Assembly: GCA_026874595.1 (NCBI GenBank)
Contig: CM049316.1
Coordinates: 71,885,176-71,949,175 of the forward strand
DNA: 64,000 nt
Source of the DNA: Sipunculus nudus
Taxonomy: Eukaryota; Annelida; Sipuncula; Golfingiida; Sipunculidae
Reading direction: 5' to 3'
This document shows, in pieces, positions 23,101 to 37,500 of this stretch (the first letter of the stretch is position 1; each line of letters starts with the position of its first letter). The notes beneath the pieces are model-generated. The model did not search any database. It was given only the letters and a program-made list of their open reading frames with translations, and was not told where the DNA came from. Both the position numbers and the translations under genes were made by a program.

Positions 23101-26100
23101 CAGAGGAGGCCCCATGAATCGCACGCGCAAATAGCAGCTATTTGCTACCTTAAAAGTTGCCAAGACTGCCGCCAGGGCGATTTGATATGAGAGCGGCCAG
23201 CGAAGAGGCCCCCATGAATCGCAAGCGGAAATAGCAGCTATTTGCTACCTTAAAAGTTGCCAAGACTGCCGCCAGGGGGAGTGGATATGAGAGCAGGCAG
23301 ACAGAGGGGCCCCCATGAATCGCTCGCGCAAATAGCAGCTATTTGCTACCCTAAAAAATTAGCAGAGGGTAAAATTTATAGTAGCATTGCATTGAGCGTT
23401 ATGACTGCCGCCAGGGGGAGTGGACATGAGACAGGACTGCCACAGGGGCCCCATGAATCGCAAGCGCAAATAGCAGCTATTTGCTACCTTAAAAGTTGCC
23501 AAGACTGCCGCCAGGGGGAGTGGAATTGACAGCGGCCAGACAGAGAGGCCCCCATGAGTCGCAAGCGCAAATAGCAGCTATTTGCTACCTTAAAAGTTGT
23601 CAAGACTGCCGCCAGGGGGAAGTGGACACAGAGCGGGTTGCCAGAGGGGGCCCCACGAATCGCACGCGCAAATAGCAGCTATTTGCTACCTTAACAGTTG
23701 CCAAGACTGCCGCCAGGGGGAGTGGACAGAGAGCGGCCGACAGAGAGGCCCCCATGAGTCGCAAGCGCAAATAGCAGCTATTTGCTACCTTAAAAGTTGT
23801 CAAGACTGCCGCCAGGGGGAATGGACACAGAGCGGGCTGCCAGAGGGGCCCCCATGAATCGCACGCGCAAATAGCAGCTATTTGCTACCTTAAAAGTTGC
23901 CAAGACTGCCGCCAGGGTGAGTTGATATGAGAGCGGCCAGCGAAGAGGCCCCCATGAAACTCAAGCGCAAATAGCAGCTATTTGCTACCTTAAATTTGCC
24001 AAGACTGCCGCCAGGGGGAGTGGATATGACAGCGGCCAGAGGGGGCCCCATGAATCGCACGCGCAAATAGCAGCTATTTGCTACCTTAAAAGGTGCCAAG
24101 ACTGCCGCCAGGGGGAGTGGATATGAGAGCGGCCAGACAGAGAGGCCCCCATGAGTCGCAAGCGCAAATAGCAGCTATTTGCTACCTTAAAAGTTGTCAA
24201 GACTGCCGCCAGGGGGAGTGGACAAAGAGCGGGCTGCCAGAGGGGCCCCCATGAATCGCACGCGCAAATAGCAGCTATTTGCTACCTTAAAAGTTGCCAA
24301 GACTGCCGCCAGGGGGATTTGATATGAGAGCGGCCAGCGAAGAGGCCCCCATGAATCGCAAGCGGAAATAGCAGCTATTTGCTACCTTAAAAGTTGCCAA
24401 GACTGCCGCCAGGGGGAGTGGATATGAGAGCAGGCAGACAGAGGGGCCCCCATGAATCGCTCGCGCAAATAGCAGCTATTTGCTACCCTAAAAAATTTAG
24501 GAGGGGTTCAATATATAGTAGCATCGCATTGAGTGGTAAGACTGCCGCCAGGGGGAGTGTACATGAGAGCGGGCAGACAGAGGGGCCCCAAGAATCGCAA
24601 GCGCAAATAGCAGCTATTTGCGACCCTAAAAAAATTAGGAGGGGTAAATTTCTGGTTGCATCGCATTGAGAGTTAAGATTGCCGCCAGGGGGAGTGGACT
24701 AGAGACAGGACTACCACAGGGGCCCCATGAATCGCACGCGCAAATAGCAGCTATTTGCTACCCTAAAAATTTTAGGAGGGGTTAAATATATAGTAGCATC
24801 GCATTGAGTGTTAAGACTGCCGCCAGGGGGAGTGTACATGAGAGCGGGCAGACAGAAGGGCCCCATGAATCGCACGCGCAAATAGCAGCTATTTGCTACC
24901 CTAAAAAATTTAGGAGGGTGTAAAATTTCTGGTAGCATCGCATTGAGAGTTAAGATTGCCGCAAGGGGGAGGGGACTAGAGACAGGACTGCCACAGGGGC
25001 CCCATGAATCGCACGCGCAAATAGCTGCTATTTGCTACCCTAAAAAAATTTAGGAGGGGTTCAATATATAGTAGCATCGCATTGAGTGTGAAGACTGCCG
25101 CCAGGGGGAGTGTACATGAGATCGGGCAGACAGAGGGGCCCCATGAATCGCAAGCGCAAATAGCAGCTATTTGCGACCCTAAAAAATTTAGGAGGGTGTA
25201 AAATTTCTGGGAGCGTCGCATTGAGAGTTAAGATTGCCGCCAGGGGGAGTGGACCTCAGTGCCGCCAGGGGGAGTGGACTAGAGACAGGATTACCACAGG
25301 GGCCCCATGAATCGCACGCGCAAATAGCAGCTATTTGCTACCTTAAAAGTTGTCAAGACTGCCGCCAGGGGGAGCGGACACAGAGCAGGCTGCCAGGAGG
25401 GGCCCCCATGAATCACAAGCGCAAATAGCAGCTATTTGCTACCTTAAAAGTTGCCAAGACTGCCGCCAGGGGGAGTGGATATGACAGCGGCCAGAGGGGG
25501 CCCCATGAATCGCACGCGCAAATAGCAGCTATTTGCTACCTTAACAGTTGCCAAGACTGCCGCCAGGGGGAGTGGAAATGAGAACAGCCTGACAGAGAGG
25601 CCCCCATGAGTCGCAAGCGCAAATAGCAGCTATTTGCTACAATAAAAAGTGTCAAGACTGCCGCCAGGAGGAGTGGACACAGAGCGGGCGGCCAGAGTAG
25701 GCCCCATGAATCGCAAGCGCAAATAGCAGCTATTTGCTACCTTAAAAGGTGCCAAGACTGCCGCCAGGGGGAGTGGATATGACAGCGGCCAGACACAGAG
25801 GCCCCCATGAGTCGCAAGCGCAAATAGCAGCTATTTGCTACCTTAAAAGTTGTCAAGACTGCCGCCAGGAGGAGTGGACAAAGAGCGGGCTGCCAGAGGG
25901 GCCCCCATGAATCGCACGCGCAAATAGCAGCTATTTGCTACCTTAAAAGTTGCCAAGACTGCCGCCAGGGGGAGTTGATATGAGAGCGGCCTGCGAAGAG
26001 GCCCCAATGAATCGCAAGCGCAAATAGCAGCTATTTGCTACCTTAAAAGTTGCCAAGACTGCCGCCAGGGGGAGTGGATATGAGAGCAGGCAGACAGAGG

Positions 26101-27378
26101 GGCCCCATGAATCGCTCGCGCAAATAGCAGCTATTTGCTACCCTAAAAAATTTAAGACTGGGTAAAATTTCTGGTAGCATCGCATTGAGAGTTAAGATTG
26201 CCTCCAGAGGGAGTGGACAAGAGACAGGACTGCCACAGGGGCCCTATGAATCGCACGCGCAAATAGCAGCTATTTGCTACCCTAAAAATTTAGGAGGGGG
26301 TAAAATTTTTGGTAGCATCGCATTGAGAGTTAAGATTGCCACCAGGGGGAGTGGAGATCTCAAAGCCTGCCACAGGGGCCCAAATGAATCGCACGCGCAA
26401 ATAGCAGCTATTTGCTACCATAAAAGTTGTGAAGACTGCCGCCAGGGGGAGAGGAGATCTCAGCGGTCTGGCAGAGGGGTCACCACGAGTCGCAAGCGCA
26501 AATAGCAGTTATTTGCTACCATAAAATATGTCAAGACTGCCACCAGGGGGAGTGGACATAAGAGTGGACAGACAGAGGGGCCCCCATGAGTCGCACGCGC
26601 AAATAGCAGCTATTTGCTACCCTAAAAAATTAGGAGGGGGTAAAATTTATAGTAGCATTGCATTGAGCGTTATGACTGCCGCCAGGGGGGAGTGGACATG
26701 AGACAGGACTGCCACAGGGGCCCCATGAATCGCAAGCGCAAATAGCAGCTATTTGCTACCTTAAAAGTTGCCAAGACTGCCACCAGGGGGAGTGGATATG
26801 ACAGCGGCCAGACAGAGAGGCCCCCATGAGTCGCAAGCGCAAATAGCAGCTATTTGCTACCTTAAAAGTTGTCAAGACTGCCGCCAGGGGGAGTGGACAC
26901 AGAGCGGGTTGCCAGAGGGGGCCCCACGAATCGCACGCGCAAATAGCAGCTATTTGCTACCTTAACAGTTGCCAAGACTGCCGCCAGGGGGAGTGGACAG
27001 AGAGCGGCCGACAGAGAGGCCCCCATGAGTCGCAAGCGCAAATAGCAGCTATTTGCTACCTTAAATGTTGTCAAGACTGCCGCCAGAGGGAGTGGACACA
27101 GAGCGGGCTGCCAGAGGGGCCCCCATGAATCGCACGCGCAAATAGCAGCTATTTGCTACCTTAAAAGTTGCCAAGACTGCCGCCAGGGGGAGTTGATATG
27201 AGAGCGGCCAGCGAAGAGGCCCCCATGAATCGCAAGCGCAAATAGCAGCTATTTGCTACCTTAAAAGTTGCCAAGACTGCCGCCAGGGGGATTGGATATG
27301 ACAGCGGCCAGAGGGGGCCCCATGAATCGCACGCGCAAATAGCAGCTATTTGCTACCTTAACAGTTGCCAAGACTGCC
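20152..27378 (+). repeat. Satellite 1: about 100-bp and 138-bp monomers with palindromic core
   Basis: Roughly 65 tandem monomers each contain the near-palindrome GCAAATAGCAGCTATTTGC, followed by tacc, and then actgccgccagggggag. Short monomers are about 100 bp. Long ones (about 138 bp) have an extra segment with ggtaaaatttctggtagcatcgcattgag. Copies vary by a few bases. Blocks of several monomers recur with periods near 4.40 kb (21781 and 26185; 22363 and 26768), 1.82 kb (20546 and 22363) and 1.13 kb (22756 and 23890), so the array has higher-order structure. The first 240 bases contain a poly-G run (about 20218-20232). Reading frames in the array are by-products of repetition. Confidence 0.95.
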
Positions 27379-28550
27379 GCTGTATTAGTTACATAGCTGG
27401 ATTACTTTTTTGGCCTGATACGTGTTAAAAAATGGAAAGTTATGCAAATAACATAAAATAAAGAAAGCAGATGTGTTCTCATTATAATGTGTATAATGTT
27501 AAAAATTGTCATAAGTGTCGTGCTATGTTTAGATTATGGACAGTGGTGTGACAGTATTCATAAGTGAACACACATTTTTTTTAATGACAGCCTTAAAACA
27601 GGGTACTCATGATCATTAATAAAAATAGTGAAATTGGTATAGCCGAAAAGATCCACAATATCGTAGGACTGAAACTGAAGAAAAAAAAGCAATTAGTAAA
27701 GACTGTATAATTGTATTTGATTATGAATAAAAAAAAACAATATTTCAAGTATGAAAATAAATACAAACACAAATACAAGGAAAAAGATATGACTGTGGAA
27801 GTGGTTAATTTGCCGTATCTGTATTATCGCGCATTTGTCATTTCATGGCATTGGCGCATTTAGGATTTTCGCGCAAATCCGTAAGGTAATAAATGGTGTT
27901 TCAAAAATTTAGATATTAATAACAGGTAGGTTTATGAAGTAACCTACATCCCACCTAACAAATTATCTACAATAATACTAACCAGAAGCAGTCAAGTATA
28001 TGTCAGGACAACAAACAGAACTGACAACAGTCGCTGGTCTTTCTCAGCTCAGCCGTACTTCATAGCTATATGGGAAGGCTATGGGTGTCTTAAAAAGCTC
28101 CTTATTGTTTCAAAATTGTTACTACGAATCACTATAAAGGAAAGAGGTCTTTCTCGAGAAATCACTTGCTAGGAAGTCTTACGACAATATGACTTCTTTA
28201 ACAATCTGGTTAAAGAAACCTCAACTAAAGCGAACTCGATGGCGGGATTACTAGGCCCACATGACTGTGTATCAGGCGAGAACGGTGTAATTTGCCGAAC
28301 CATCGCATGGAATTTACGCGTGTTCTGATTTTAGCGCAAATGTACCTGCCGCTAAAAAGGCGAAAATTAAAACCCCGCTAACAAAACCACTTCCAAAGTA
28401 TGTAAATGCGAGTGCAAATACTTTGAAATTGTATTCCTGAATGCTGTCGTGAATAAATTTAATAATAGAATTTTAAAAATAAGTTATTTCATGTATATTA
28501 TAAACCGAAATATTTTCGGATGTTATTGTTAAAATTTAACATTTATAAAA
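27379..28550. other. Spacer between the two satellites, no gene seen
   Basis: About 1.2 kb of non-repetitive AT-rich DNA. An 11-bp inverted pair tggaagtggtt (27796-27806) and aaccacttcca (28385-28395) encloses 600 bases with several 'gcgcaaat' and 'gcgcattt' words. It could be a degraded MITE, but no target duplication is visible. Confidence 0.5.
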
Positions 28551-31500
28551 TCAAGTAAGTGTTTGTCAGTTTTAATATATGCTATATCCGGTATACGGGT
28601 TACCCTAACCCTTCGGGCATGACATACTCCAGTAAGTGTTTGTGACTATTAATATATGCTATATCCGGGATACGGGTTACCCTAACCCTTCAGGCTTGAA
28701 ATGCTCCAGTAAGTGTTTGTCATTATTGATACGTGCTATACCCGGGATACGGGTTACCCAAACCCTTTGGGAGTAAAATACTCTTGTAAGTGTTTGTCAT
28801 TATTAATATATGATGTATCCGGGATGCGGGTTACCCTAACCCTTCGGGCATGAAATACTCCAGTAAGTGTGTGTCACTATTAATATATGCTATATCCAGG
28901 ATACGGGTTACGCCAACCCTTCGGGCATGAAATACTCAAGTAAGTGTTTGTCAGTTTTAATATAGGCTATATCCGGTATACGGGTTACCCTAACCCTTCG
29001 GACATGAAATACTCCAGTAAGTGTTTGTCACTATTATGTATGCTATATCAGGGATACGGGTAACCCTGACCCTTCGGGCATGAAATCCTCCTGTAAGTAT
29101 TTGTCACTATTAATATACGCTATATCCAGGATACGGGTTAACGTAACCCATCGGGTATGAAATGCTCCAGTAAGTGTTTGTGACTATTCATATATGCTAT
29201 ATGCAGTAAACGAGTCTACGTTACCCAGCGGGTATGTAATACTCCAGTTAGTGTTTGTGACTATTCATATATGCTATATCCGTGACACAGGTTACCGTAA
29301 CCCACGCGGCGTGAAAAGCTCGAATGTTTGTCGCTATTAATATATGCTGTATCCAGGATAAGGGTTACCCTAACCCCTCGGGCATGAAATACTCCTGTAA
29401 GTATTTGTCACTATTAATATACGCTATATGCAGTAAACGGGTCTACGTTACCCAGCGGGTATGAAATACTCCAGTTAGTGTTTGTGACTATTCATATATG
29501 CTATATCCGTGACACAGGTTACCGTAACCCACGCGGCGTGAAAAGCTCGAATGTTTGTCGCTATTAATATATGCTATATCCGGGATACGGGTTACACTAA
29601 ATCTCGGGCAAGAAATACTCCTGTAAGTGTTTGTCACTGTTAATATATGCTATATCCAGGATACGGGTTACCCTAACCCTTCGGGCATGAAATACTCCTG
29701 TAAGTGTTTGTCACTATCAATATATGCTATATCCGGGATAGGGGTTACCCTAACCCTTCGGGCATGAAATACTCCAGTAAGTGTTTGTCACTATTGATAT
29801 ATGCTATATCCGGGTTACGGGTTACCCAAACCCTTTGGGAATAAAATACCCTTGTAAGTGTTTGTCATTATTAATATATGCTGTATCCGGGATGCGGGTT
29901 ACCCTAACCCTTCGGGCATGAAATACTCCAGTAAGTGTGTGTCACTATTAATATATGCTATATCCAGGATACGGGTTACCCTAACCCTTCGGGCATGAAA
30001 TACTCCAGTAATTGTTTGTCATTATTGATACGTGCTATACCCGGGATACGGGTTTTATGCTATATCGGGGATACGGGTTACCCTAACGCTTCGGGCATGA
30101 CTTACCCCAGTAGATGTTTGCCATTATTAATATGTGCTATATCCGGGATACGGGTTACCCTAACCCTTCGGGCATGAAATAATCCAGTAAGTTGTTGTCC
30201 CTATTGATTTTTGCTATATCCGGGATACGGGTTACCCTTACCCTTCGGGCATGAAATAATCAAGTAAGTTGTTGTCCCTACTGATATATGCTGTATCCGG
30301 AATGCGGGTTACCCTAACCCTTTGGGCATGAAATACTCCTGTAAGTGTGTGTCACTATTAATGTATGCTATATCCAGGATATGGGTTACCCTAAACCCTT
30401 CGAGCATGAAATACTCCCTTAAGTGTTTGTCACTAGCAATATATGCTATATCCGGGATAGGGGTTACCCTAACCCTTCGGGCATGAAATACTACAGTAAG
30501 TGTTTGTCACTATTGATATATGCTATATCCGGGATACGGGTTACCCAAACCTTTCGGGAATAATATACTCCTGTAAGTGTTTGTTATATTAATATATGCT
30601 ATATCCGGGATACGGGTTACCTTAACCCTCCGGGCATGAAATACTCCAGTGAATGTTTGTCATTATTAATACGTGCTATATCCGGGATACGGGTCACCCT
30701 ACCCCTTCGGGCATGAAATACTCCAGTAATTGTTTGTCATTATTGATACGTGCTATACCCGGGATACGGGTTACCCTAACCCTTCGGGCATGAAATAATC
30801 AATTATTTTTTTGTCCCTATTGATTTATACTATATTGGGGATACGGGTTACCTTAACGCTTCGGGCATGAAATACCCCAGTATCGATGTTTGCCATTATT
30901 AATATGTGCTATATCCGGGATACGGGTTACCCTAACCCTTCGGGCATGAAATAATCCACTAGGTTGTTGTCCATATTGATATGTGCTATATCCGGGATAC
31001 GGGTTACCCTAACCCTTCGGCATGAAATAATCCCGTAAGTTGTTGTCCCTATTGATATATGCTGTATCCGTGATGCGGGTTACCCTAACCCTTCGGGCAT
31101 GAAATACTCTTGTGTGTGTCACTATTAATATATGCTATATCCAGGATACGGGTTACCCTAACCCTTCAGGCATGAAATACTCCCGTAAGGTTTTGTCACT
31201 ATCAATATATGTTATATCCGGGATAGGGGTTACCCTAACCCTTCCGGCATGAAATACTCCAGTAAGTGTTTGTCACTATAGATATATGCTATATCCGGTA
31301 TACGGGTTACCCAAACCCTTCGGGAATAAAATACTCCAACAAGTGTTTGTAACTATTCATATATGCTTATCCGGGATACGGGTTTCCTTAACCCTTCGGG
31401 CATGATATACCCCAGTAGATGTTTGCCATTATTAATATGTGCTATATCCGGGATACGGGTTACCCTAACCCTTCGGGCATGAAATAATCCAGTAAGTTGT

Positions 31501-34500
31501 TGTCCCTATTGATATTTGCTATATCCGGGATACGGGTTACCCAAACCTTTCGGGAATAATATACTCCTGTAAGTGTTTGTTATATTAATATATGCTATAT
31601 CCGGGATACGGGTTACCTTAACCCTCCGGGCATGAAATACTCCAGTAAATGTTTGTCATTATTAACACGTGCTATATCCGGGATACGGGTCACCCTAACC
31701 CTTCGGGCATGAAATACTCCAGTAATTGTTTTCATTATTGATACGTGCTACACCCGGGATACGGGTTACCCTAACCCTTCGGGCATGAAATAATCAATTA
31801 TTTTATTGTCCCTATTGATTTATACTATATCGGGGATACGGGTTACCTTAAAGCTTCGGGCATGAAATACCCCAGTATCGATGTTTGCCATTATTAATAT
31901 ATGCTATATCCAGGATACGGGTTACCCTAACCCTTCAGGCATGAAATACTCCCGTAAGGTTTTGTCACTATCAATATATGTTATATCCGGGATAGGGGTT
32001 ACCCTAACCCTTCCGGCATGAAATACTCCAGTAAGTGTTTGTCACTATAGATATATGCTATATCCGGTATACGGGTTACCCAAACCCTTCGGGAATAAAA
32101 TACTCCAACAAGTGTTTGTAACTATTCATATATGCTTATCCGGGATACGGGTTTCCTTAACCCTTCGGGCATGATATACTCCAATAGATGTTTGTCATTA
32201 TTAATATGTGCTATATCCGGGTTATGGGTTACCCAAACCCTTTGGGAATAAAATACTCTTGAAAGTGTTTGTCATTATTAATATATGCTGTATCCGGGAT
32301 GCGGGTTACCCTAACCCTTCGGGCATGAAATACTCCAGTAAGTGTGTGTCACTATTAATATATGCTATATCCAGGATACGGGTTACCCTAACCCTTCGGG
32401 CATGAAATAATCCAGTAAGTTGTTGTCCCTACTGATATATGCTGTATCCGGGATGCGGGTTACCCTAACCCTTTGGGCATGAAATACTTCTGTAAGTGTG
32501 TGTCCCTATTGATATAATCTATATCCAGGAAACGGGTTACCCTAAACCCTTCGAGCATGAAATACTCCCGTAAGTGTTTGTCACTATCAATATATGCTAT
32601 ATCCAGGATAGGGGTTACCCTAACCCTTCGGGCATGAAATACTCCTGTAAGTATTTGTCACTATTAATATACGCTATATGCAGTAAACGGGTCTACGTTA
32701 CCCAGCGGGTATGAAATACTCCAGTTAGTGTTTGTGACTATTCATATATGCTATATCCGTGACACAGGTTACCGTAACCTACGCGGCGTGAAAAGCTCGA
32801 ATGTTTGTCGCTATTAATATATGCTATATCCGGGATACGGGTTACACTAAATCTCGGGCAAGAAATACTCCTGTAAGTGTTTGTCACTGTTAATATATGC
32901 TATATCCAGGATACGGGTTACCCTAACCCTTCGGGCATGAAATACTCCTGTAAGTGTTTGTCACTATCAATATATGCTATATCCGGGATAGGGGTTACCC
33001 TAACCCTTATGGCATGAAATACTCCAGTAAGTGTTTGTCACTATTGATATATGCTATATCCGGGTTACGGGTTACCCAAACCCTTTGGGAATAAAATACT
33101 CTTGTAAGTGTTTGTCATTATTAATATATGCTGTATCCGGGATGCGGGTTACCCTAACCCTTCGGGCATGAAATACTCCAGTAAGTGTGTGTCACTATTA
33201 ATATATGCTATATCCAGGATACGGGTTACCCTAACCCTTTGGGCATGAAATACTCCAGTAATTGTTTGTCATTATTGATACGTGCTATACCCGGGATACG
33301 GGTTTTATGCTATATCGGGGATACGGGTTACCCTAACGCTTCGGGCATGACTTACCCCAGTAGATGTTTGCCATTATTAATATGTGCTATATCCGGGATA
33401 CGGGTTACCCTAACCCTTCGGGCATGAAATAATCCAGTAAGTTGTTGTCCCTATTGATATTTGCTATATCCGGGATACGGGTTACCCTAACCCTTCGGGC
33501 ATGAAATAATCCAGTAAGTTGTTGTCCCTACTGATATATGCTGTATCCGGAATGCGGGTTACCTAACCCTTTGGGCATGAAATACTCCTGTAAGTGTGTG
33601 TCATTATTAATATATGCTATATCCAGGATATGGGTTACCCTAAACCCTTCGAGCATGAAATACTCCCTTAAGTGTTTGTCTCTATCAATATATGCTATAT
33701 CCGGGATAGGGGTTACCCTAACCCTTCGGGCATGAAATACTACAGTAAGTGTTTGTCACTATTGATATATGCTATATCCGGGATACGGGTTACCCAAACC
33801 TTTCGGGAATAATATACTCCTGTAAGTGTTTGTTATATTAATATATGCTATATCCGGTATACGGGTTACCCAAACCCTTCGGGAATAAAATACTCCAACA
33901 AGTGTTTGTAACTATTCATATATGCTTATCCGGGATACGGGTTTCCTTAACCCTTCGGGCATGATATACTCCAATAGATGTTTGTCATTATTAATATGTG
34001 CTATATCCGCGTTTTGGGTTACCCAAACCCTTTGGGAATAAAATACTCTTGAAAGTGTTTGTCATTATTAATATATGCTGTATCCGGGATGCGGGTTACC
34101 CTAACCCTTCGGGCATGAAATACTCCAGTAAGTGTGTGTCACTATTAATATATGCTATATCCAGGATACGGGTTACCCTAACCCTTCGGGCATGAAATAC
34201 TCCAGTAATTGTTTGTCATTATTGATACGTGCTATACCCGGGATACGGGTTTTATGCTATATCGGGGATACGGGTTACCCTAACGCTTCGGGCATGAATT
34301 ACCCCAGTAGATGTTTGCCATTATTAATATGTGCTATATCCGGGATACGGGTTACCCTAACCCTTCGGGCATGAAATAATCCAGTAAGTTGTTGTCCCTA
34401 TTGATATTTGCTATATCCGGGATACGGATTACCCTAACCCTTCGGGCATGAAATAATCCAGTAAGTTGTTGTCCCTACTGATATATGCTGTATCCGGGAT

Positions 34501-37500
34501 GCGGGTTACCCTAACCCTTTGGGCATGAAATACTCCTGTAAGTGTGTGTCCCTATTGATATAATCTATATCCAGGAAACGGGTTACCCTAAACCCTTCGA
34601 GCATGAAATACTCCCGTAAGTGTTTGTCACTATCAATATATGCTATATCCAGGATAGGGGTTACCCTAACCCTTCGGGCATGAAATACTCCTGTAAGTAT
34701 TTGTCACTATTAATATACGCTATATGCAGTAAACGGGTCTACGTTACCCAGCGGGTATGAAATACTCCAGTTAGTGTTTGTGACTATTCATATATGCTAT
34801 ATCCGTGACACAGGTTACCGTAACCTACGCGGCGTGAAAAGCTCGAATGTTTGTCGCTAATAATATATGCTATATCCGGGATACGGGTTACACTAAATCT
34901 CGGGCAAGAAATACTCCTGTAAGTGTTTGTCACTGTTAATATATGCTATATCCAGGATACGGGTTACCCTAACCCTTCGGGCATGAAATACTCCTGTAAG
35001 TGTTTGTCACTATCAATATATGCTATATCCGAGATAGGGGTTACCCTAACCCTTCGGGCATGAAATACTCCAGTAAGTGTTTGTCACTATTGATATATGC
35101 TATATCCGGGTTACAGGTTACCCAAACCCTTTGGGAATAAAATACTCTTGTAAGTGTTTGTCATTATTAATATATGCTGTATCCGGGATGCGGGTTACCC
35201 TAACCCTTCGGGCATGAAATACTCCAGTAAGTGTGTGTCACTATTAATATATGCTATATCCAGGATACGGGTTACCCTAACCCTTCGGGCATGAAATACT
35301 CCAGTAATTGTTTGTCATTATTGATACGTGCTATACCCGGGATACGGGTTTTATGCTATATCGGGGATACGGGTTACCCTAACGCTTCGGGCATGACTTA
35401 CCCCAGTAGATGTTTGCCATTATTAATATGTGCTATAACCGGGATACGGGTTACCCTAACCCTTCGGGCATGAAATAATCCAGTAAGTTGTTGTCCCTAT
35501 TGATATTTGCTATATCCGAGATACGGGTTACCCTAACCCTTCGGGCATGAAATAATCCAGTAAGTTGTTGTCCCTACTGATATATGCTGTATCCGGAATG
35601 CGGGTTACCTAACCCTTTGGGCATGAAATACTCCTGTAAGTGTGTGTCACTATTAATATATGCTTTATCCAGGATATGGGTTACCCTAAACCCTTCGAGC
35701 ATGAAATACTCCCTTAAGTGTTTGCCACTATCAATATATGCTATATCCGGGATAGGGGTTACCCTAACCCTTCGGGCATGAAATACTACAGTAAGTGTTT
35801 GTCACTATTGATATATGCTATATCCGGGATACGGGTTACCCAAACCTTTCGGGAATAATATACTCCTGTAAGTGTTTGTTATATTAATATATGCTATATC
35901 CGGTATACGGGTTACCCAAACCCTTCGGGAATAAAATACTCCAACAAGTGTTTGTAACTATTCATATATGCTTATCCGGGATACGGGTTTCCTTAACCCT
36001 TCGGGCATGATATACTCCAATAGATGTTTGTCATTATTAATATGTGCTATATCCGCGTTTTGGGTTACCCAAACCCTTTGGGAATAAAATACTCTTGAAA
36101 GTGTTTGTCATTATTAATATATGCTGTATCCGGGATGCGGGTTACCCTAACCCTTCGGGCATGAAATACTCCAGTAAGTGTGTGTCACTATTAATATATG
36201 CTATATCCAGGATACGGGTTACCCTAACCCTTCGGGCATGAAATACTCCAGTAATTGTTTGTCATTATTGATACGTGCTATACCCGGGATACGGGTTTTA
36301 TGCTATATCGGGGATACGGGTTACCCTAACGCTTCGGGCATGAATTACCCCAGTAGATGTTTGCCATTATTAATATGTGCTATATCCGGGATACGGGTTA
36401 CCCTTACCCTTCGGGCATGAAATAATCCAGTAAGTTGTTGTCCCTATTGATATTTGCTATATCCGGGATACGGGTTACCCTAACCCTTCGGGCATGAAAT
36501 AATCCAGTAAGTTGTTGTCCCTACTGATATATGCTGTATCCGGAATGCGGGTTACCCTAACCCTTTGGGCATGAAATACTCCTGTAAGTGTGTGTCACTA
36601 TTAATATATGCTATATCCAGGATATGGGTTACCCTAAACCCTTCGAGCATGAAATACTCCCTTAAGTGTTTGTCACTATCAATATATGCTATATCCGGGA
36701 TAGGGGTTACCCTAACCCTTCGGGCATGAAATACTACAGTAAGTGTTTGTCACTATTGATATATGCTATATCCGGGATACGGGTTACCCAAACCTTTCGG
36801 GAATAATATACTCCTGTAAGTGTTTGTTATATTAATATATGCTATATCCGGGATACGGGTTACCTTAACCCTCCGGGCATGAAATACTCCAGTAAATGTT
36901 TGTCATTATTAACACGTGCTATATCCGGGATACGGGTCACCCTAACCCTTCGGGCATGAAATACTCCAGTAATTGTTTTCATTATTGATACGTGCTACAC
37001 CCGGGATACGGGTTACCCTAACCCTTCGGGCATGAAAAAATCAATTATTTTATTGTCCCTATTGATTTATACTATATCGGGGATACGGGTTACCTTAAAG
37101 CTTCGGGCATGAAATACCCCAGTATCGATGTTTGCCATTATTAATATGTGCTATATCCGGGATACGGGTTACCCTAACCCTTCGGGCATGAAATAATCCA
37201 CTAGGTTGTTGTCCATATTGATATGTGCTATATCCGGGATACGGGTTACCCTAACCCTTCGGCATGAAATAATCCCGTAAGTTGTTGTCCCTATTGATAT
37301 ATGCTGTATCCGTGATGCGGGTTACCCTAACCCTTCGGGCATGAAATACTCTTGTGTGTGTCACTATTAATATATGCTATATCCAGGATACGGGTTACCC
37401 TAACCCTTCAGGCATGAAATACTCCCGTAAGGTTTTGTCACTATCAATATATGTTATATCCGGGATAGGGGTTACCCTAACCCTTCCGGCATGAAATACT

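Noticed and set aside
20546-27074. Reading frames with RQRGPHESQAQIAAICY-like repeats
   Set aside because: They are by-products of satellite 1 monomers read in one frame. Both strands give similar frames and length changes break them repeatedly.
20380-27378. CRISPR-like array of palindromic repeats with variable spacers
   Set aside because: The 'spacers' are homologous to each other, monomers are about 100 bp, and the setting is eukaryotic with no cas genes.
27796-28395. 600-bp MITE in the spacer
   Set aside because: Only 11 bp of inverted ends match, and no target duplication or second copy is visible. It is kept as a remark in the spacer entry only.
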